Origin: DTU052 sp050951725
GTDB taxonomy: Bacteria > Bacillota > Syntrophomonadia > Syntrophomonadales > DTU052
DNA: 64,000 bases
Assembly (NCBI GenBank): GCA_050951725.1
Contig: JBMNJO010000025.1
Span: forward strand, 62,001 to 126,000
Direction of reading: 5' to 3'
Shown: positions 62,480 through 64,000 of the stretch, one piece after another
Numbering within the stretch: the first letter of the stretch is position 1
How the letters are laid out: each line of letters starts with the position of its first letter
The notes under the pieces: generated by a model
The model's input: the letters and a program-made list of their open reading frames with translations, nothing else
Told to the model about the DNA's origin: nothing
The model's database searches: none
Made by a program: the position numbers and the translations under genes

Positions 62480-64000
62480 GGACAGACTGGACTATGGAAA
62501 GGCTTTGGCTCCACCTCCGGGATTCAGGTGCGAATTTGCCGTAGGAACGACCTATTCACTCGATCTGGAAACCCTCTTGGGCGTGCCGATTGCCCTTTTC
62601 CTCTCTGAACAAATGGATAGCACCCTCCTGGAAAACCCTTTACTTATTCTTGAAGGTGTTCGCAAAAGTGCGGAAAACTTTGCATTGTTTTGCGAGGGTG
62701 GACAGATCAAGGTTCCGAGCAAAGGGAATCCCATTTTTGCCCTGTTGGAAAGCAGTGTGTTTCAGGTTGCACTGAAGAATGGCAAGTCGTTTCACCCGAA
62801 GGTCTGGATCATAAAATATATTAACGAAAAGGGTCTGCCACTCTATCGATTTGTGATACTCAGCCGCAACCTCACCTTTGATCGCAGTTGGGACGTTGCC
62901 GTCGTCTTGGAAGGCGAATCCGCTGCAAGATCAACAGGTAAAACCAAGCCCCTGATTGATTTTCTCCAATACCTGCGTCAACTGATTACCGATGCCAAAA
63001 AGAAACGGCGGATTGCTGCGCTGATAAACGAACTACCCTACGTTAATTTTCAGACCGGTGACCGGCATTTTGTAGATTTTGATTTCTTACCGCTGGGTAT
63101 TGGTAACGGCTACGATAAGGAGTCGGCGGGTCTGTTTACCACGTATCATGACTTGCTTGTGATTTCACCGTTTTTGAGCCAGAGTACTGTTCTTGAAATG
63201 AATGGCCTCTCGCTCTCCAATTCCCAAAAAACACTCATTACCCGTCGAACGGAAATCTCCAAGCTGACTAATGACCTGTTGCAAAGCTTTCCGTGCTATT
63301 GCCTGAAGGAGATGGTGATTGACGGGGAAGAGGCTCTCAGCGAACCGGATACTATCGCTGATCTCCAGAAACAGGACATACATGCCAAGCTTTATTTTAG
63401 GAGTAAAAATACCGAGCACGTATTGTATGTTGGTTCAGCCAACTGTTCAAGCAGCGCCTGGAACGGCAATGTTGAGTTTATTCTGCGCTTGAAGTATGAA
63501 AAATGGGGATTTCGTGTTTCCCAAATCATTGACGAGCTATTCAATCGAAACGGCCAGGAAGATGATCGGCACAATCCGTTCGAGCGAATTGAGGCCGTAC
63601 CGCCGATAGAGGTTACAGAAGACGATGTACAGCAGAAGCTTGAAAAAGCTATTAAGCGGCTCTGTCAATCTCGCTCAAAAGCGTCGGTTACTGCCAGTAC
63701 CGGCGGGTACGATGTGGCAATTGAGTTCGATAAAGCCTTTATGGCGCAAGACATTGAGCTGAAAATTGCTTCTCTCGGGGGCGGTACTCCTGCCCCAATT
63801 GAGCCGATCACGGTTCTTACCGGTTTATCACTGTTGCAGCTGGGTGAGTTTTACGTGGTAACAGCAAGACTGGGTGAAGACTATTTGGAGCGCATTATTA
63901 AGATTCATACTGAAGGGATTCCGCCTGAAAGGGATAACGCAGTCTATAAACATCTGATAAAGGATCGTAATACATTCCTGCGCTATATTGCCTTTATACT
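62463..64000 (+). CDS. Phospholipase-D-like protein, partial (3' end off window)
   Basis: At least 512 codons, starting at ATG 62463 inside the end of DUF6361 with GGAGGGTGG upstream, open to the right edge. Two PLD-type half motifs are visible: FHPKVWIIKY followed by LSRNLTFDRSWD (about residues 110-145), and IHAKLYF followed by YVGSANCSSSAWNG (about 308-330). This is the HxK...GSxN pattern of PLD nucleases. With DUF6361 it forms a two-gene unit that probably continues with a helicase or similar gene beyond the window. Confidence 0.85.
   Translation, partial: MFRLTEDRLDYGKALAPPPGFRCEFAVGTTYSLDLETLLGVPIALFLSEQMDSTLLENPLLILEGVRKSAENFALFCEGGQIKVPSKGNPIFALLESSVFQVALKNGKSFHPKVWIIKYINEKGLPLYRFVILSRNLTFDRSWDVAVVLEGESAARSTGKTKPLIDFLQYLRQLITDAKKKRRIAALINELPYVNFQTGDRHFVDFDFLPLGIGNGYDKESAGLFTTYHDLLVISPFLSQSTVLEMNGLSLSNSQKTLITRRTEISKLTNDLLQSFPCYCLKEMVIDGEEALSEPDTIADLQKQDIHAKLYFRSKNTEHVLYVGSANCSSSAWNGNVEFILRLKYEKWGFRVSQIIDELFNRNGQEDDRHNPFERIEAVPPIEVTEDDVQQKLEKAIKRLCQSRSKASVTASTGGYDVAIEFDKAFMAQDIELKIASLGGGTPAPIEPITVLTGLSLLQLGEFYVVTARLGEDYLERIIKIHTEGIPPERDNAVYKHLIKDRNTFLRYIAFI

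Overview
The window looks like the chromosome of a Gram-positive, obligately anaerobic fatty-acid oxidiser of the class Clostridia, most like the Syntrophomonadaceae. That placement is an inference. It rests on strong GGAGG-type ribosome sites, frequent GTG and TTG starts, a Bacillus-like alr-mazE-mazF order, a fadN-fadA-fadE operon, two 4-hydroxybutyryl-CoA dehydratase-like flavoproteins, rubrerythrin and rubredoxin proteins, and heavy use of sigma-54. I saw no rRNA, tRNA, CRISPR array or complete insertion sequence.

Layout. 1-6.3 kb: a partial MoxR-type ATPase, LemA, a TPM-domain protein, an MpsC/DUF2294 protein, a zinc alcohol dehydrogenase and a VWA protein. Two similar terminator-bearing RNA leaders precede the DUF2294 and alcohol dehydrogenase genes. 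6.5-8.4 kb: an HD-GYP protein and a LysE exporter. 8.6-28 kb: a fatty-acid catabolic region with a sigma-54-driven membrane protein, a short-chain dehydrogenase, a crotonase, two sigma-54 activators, two acyl-CoA synthetases with perfect -24/-12 promoters, then fadN, fadA (frameshifted), fadE and an abfD-like gene. 28-34.5 kb: a DUF2680 protein, ArsC, a third sigma-54 activator, an array of TGTnAC sites and a sigma-54 promoter in front of a stand-alone McrB-N-domain gene. 34.9-43 kb: housekeeping genes (cheW, acpS, nnr, CBS, alr, mazEF) and a small set of amidohydrolase and amidotransferase genes. 43-51.7 kb: a NatAB-type ABC transporter (ATPase frameshifted), an orphan Nif11-type RiPP precursor, an exported M3 peptidase, a RidA-like lipoprotein and cardiolipin synthase. 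51.8-56.9 kb: a long-chain acyl-CoA ligase, a second abfD-like gene and a glycerophosphodiesterase. 57-64 kb: rubrerythrin, a rubredoxin/CDGSH fusion, an HD hydrolase, a frameshifted DUF4145-DUF429 gene, and the start of a DUF6361 plus phospholipase-D-like pair that runs off the window and may be a defence module.

How the parts fit. The acyl-CoA synthetases activate fatty acids, FadE, FadN and FadA carry out beta-oxidation, and the short-chain dehydrogenase and crotonase handle short 3-hydroxyacyl or crotonyl-CoA steps. The AbfD-like radical flavoproteins could isomerise delta-3 enoyl-CoA from unsaturated fatty acids or dehydrate 4-hydroxybutyryl-CoA. Control appears to run through AcoR-like sigma-54 activators next to their targets. 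Three genes each carry one extra base in a three-base homopolymer, which points to sequencing indels or recent decay. The most unusual items are the paired leader RNAs, the TGTnAC array with the McrB-N-like gene, the orphan Nif11 precursor, the RidA lipoprotein, and a family of GGGACA palindromes including a perfect 67-bp one.
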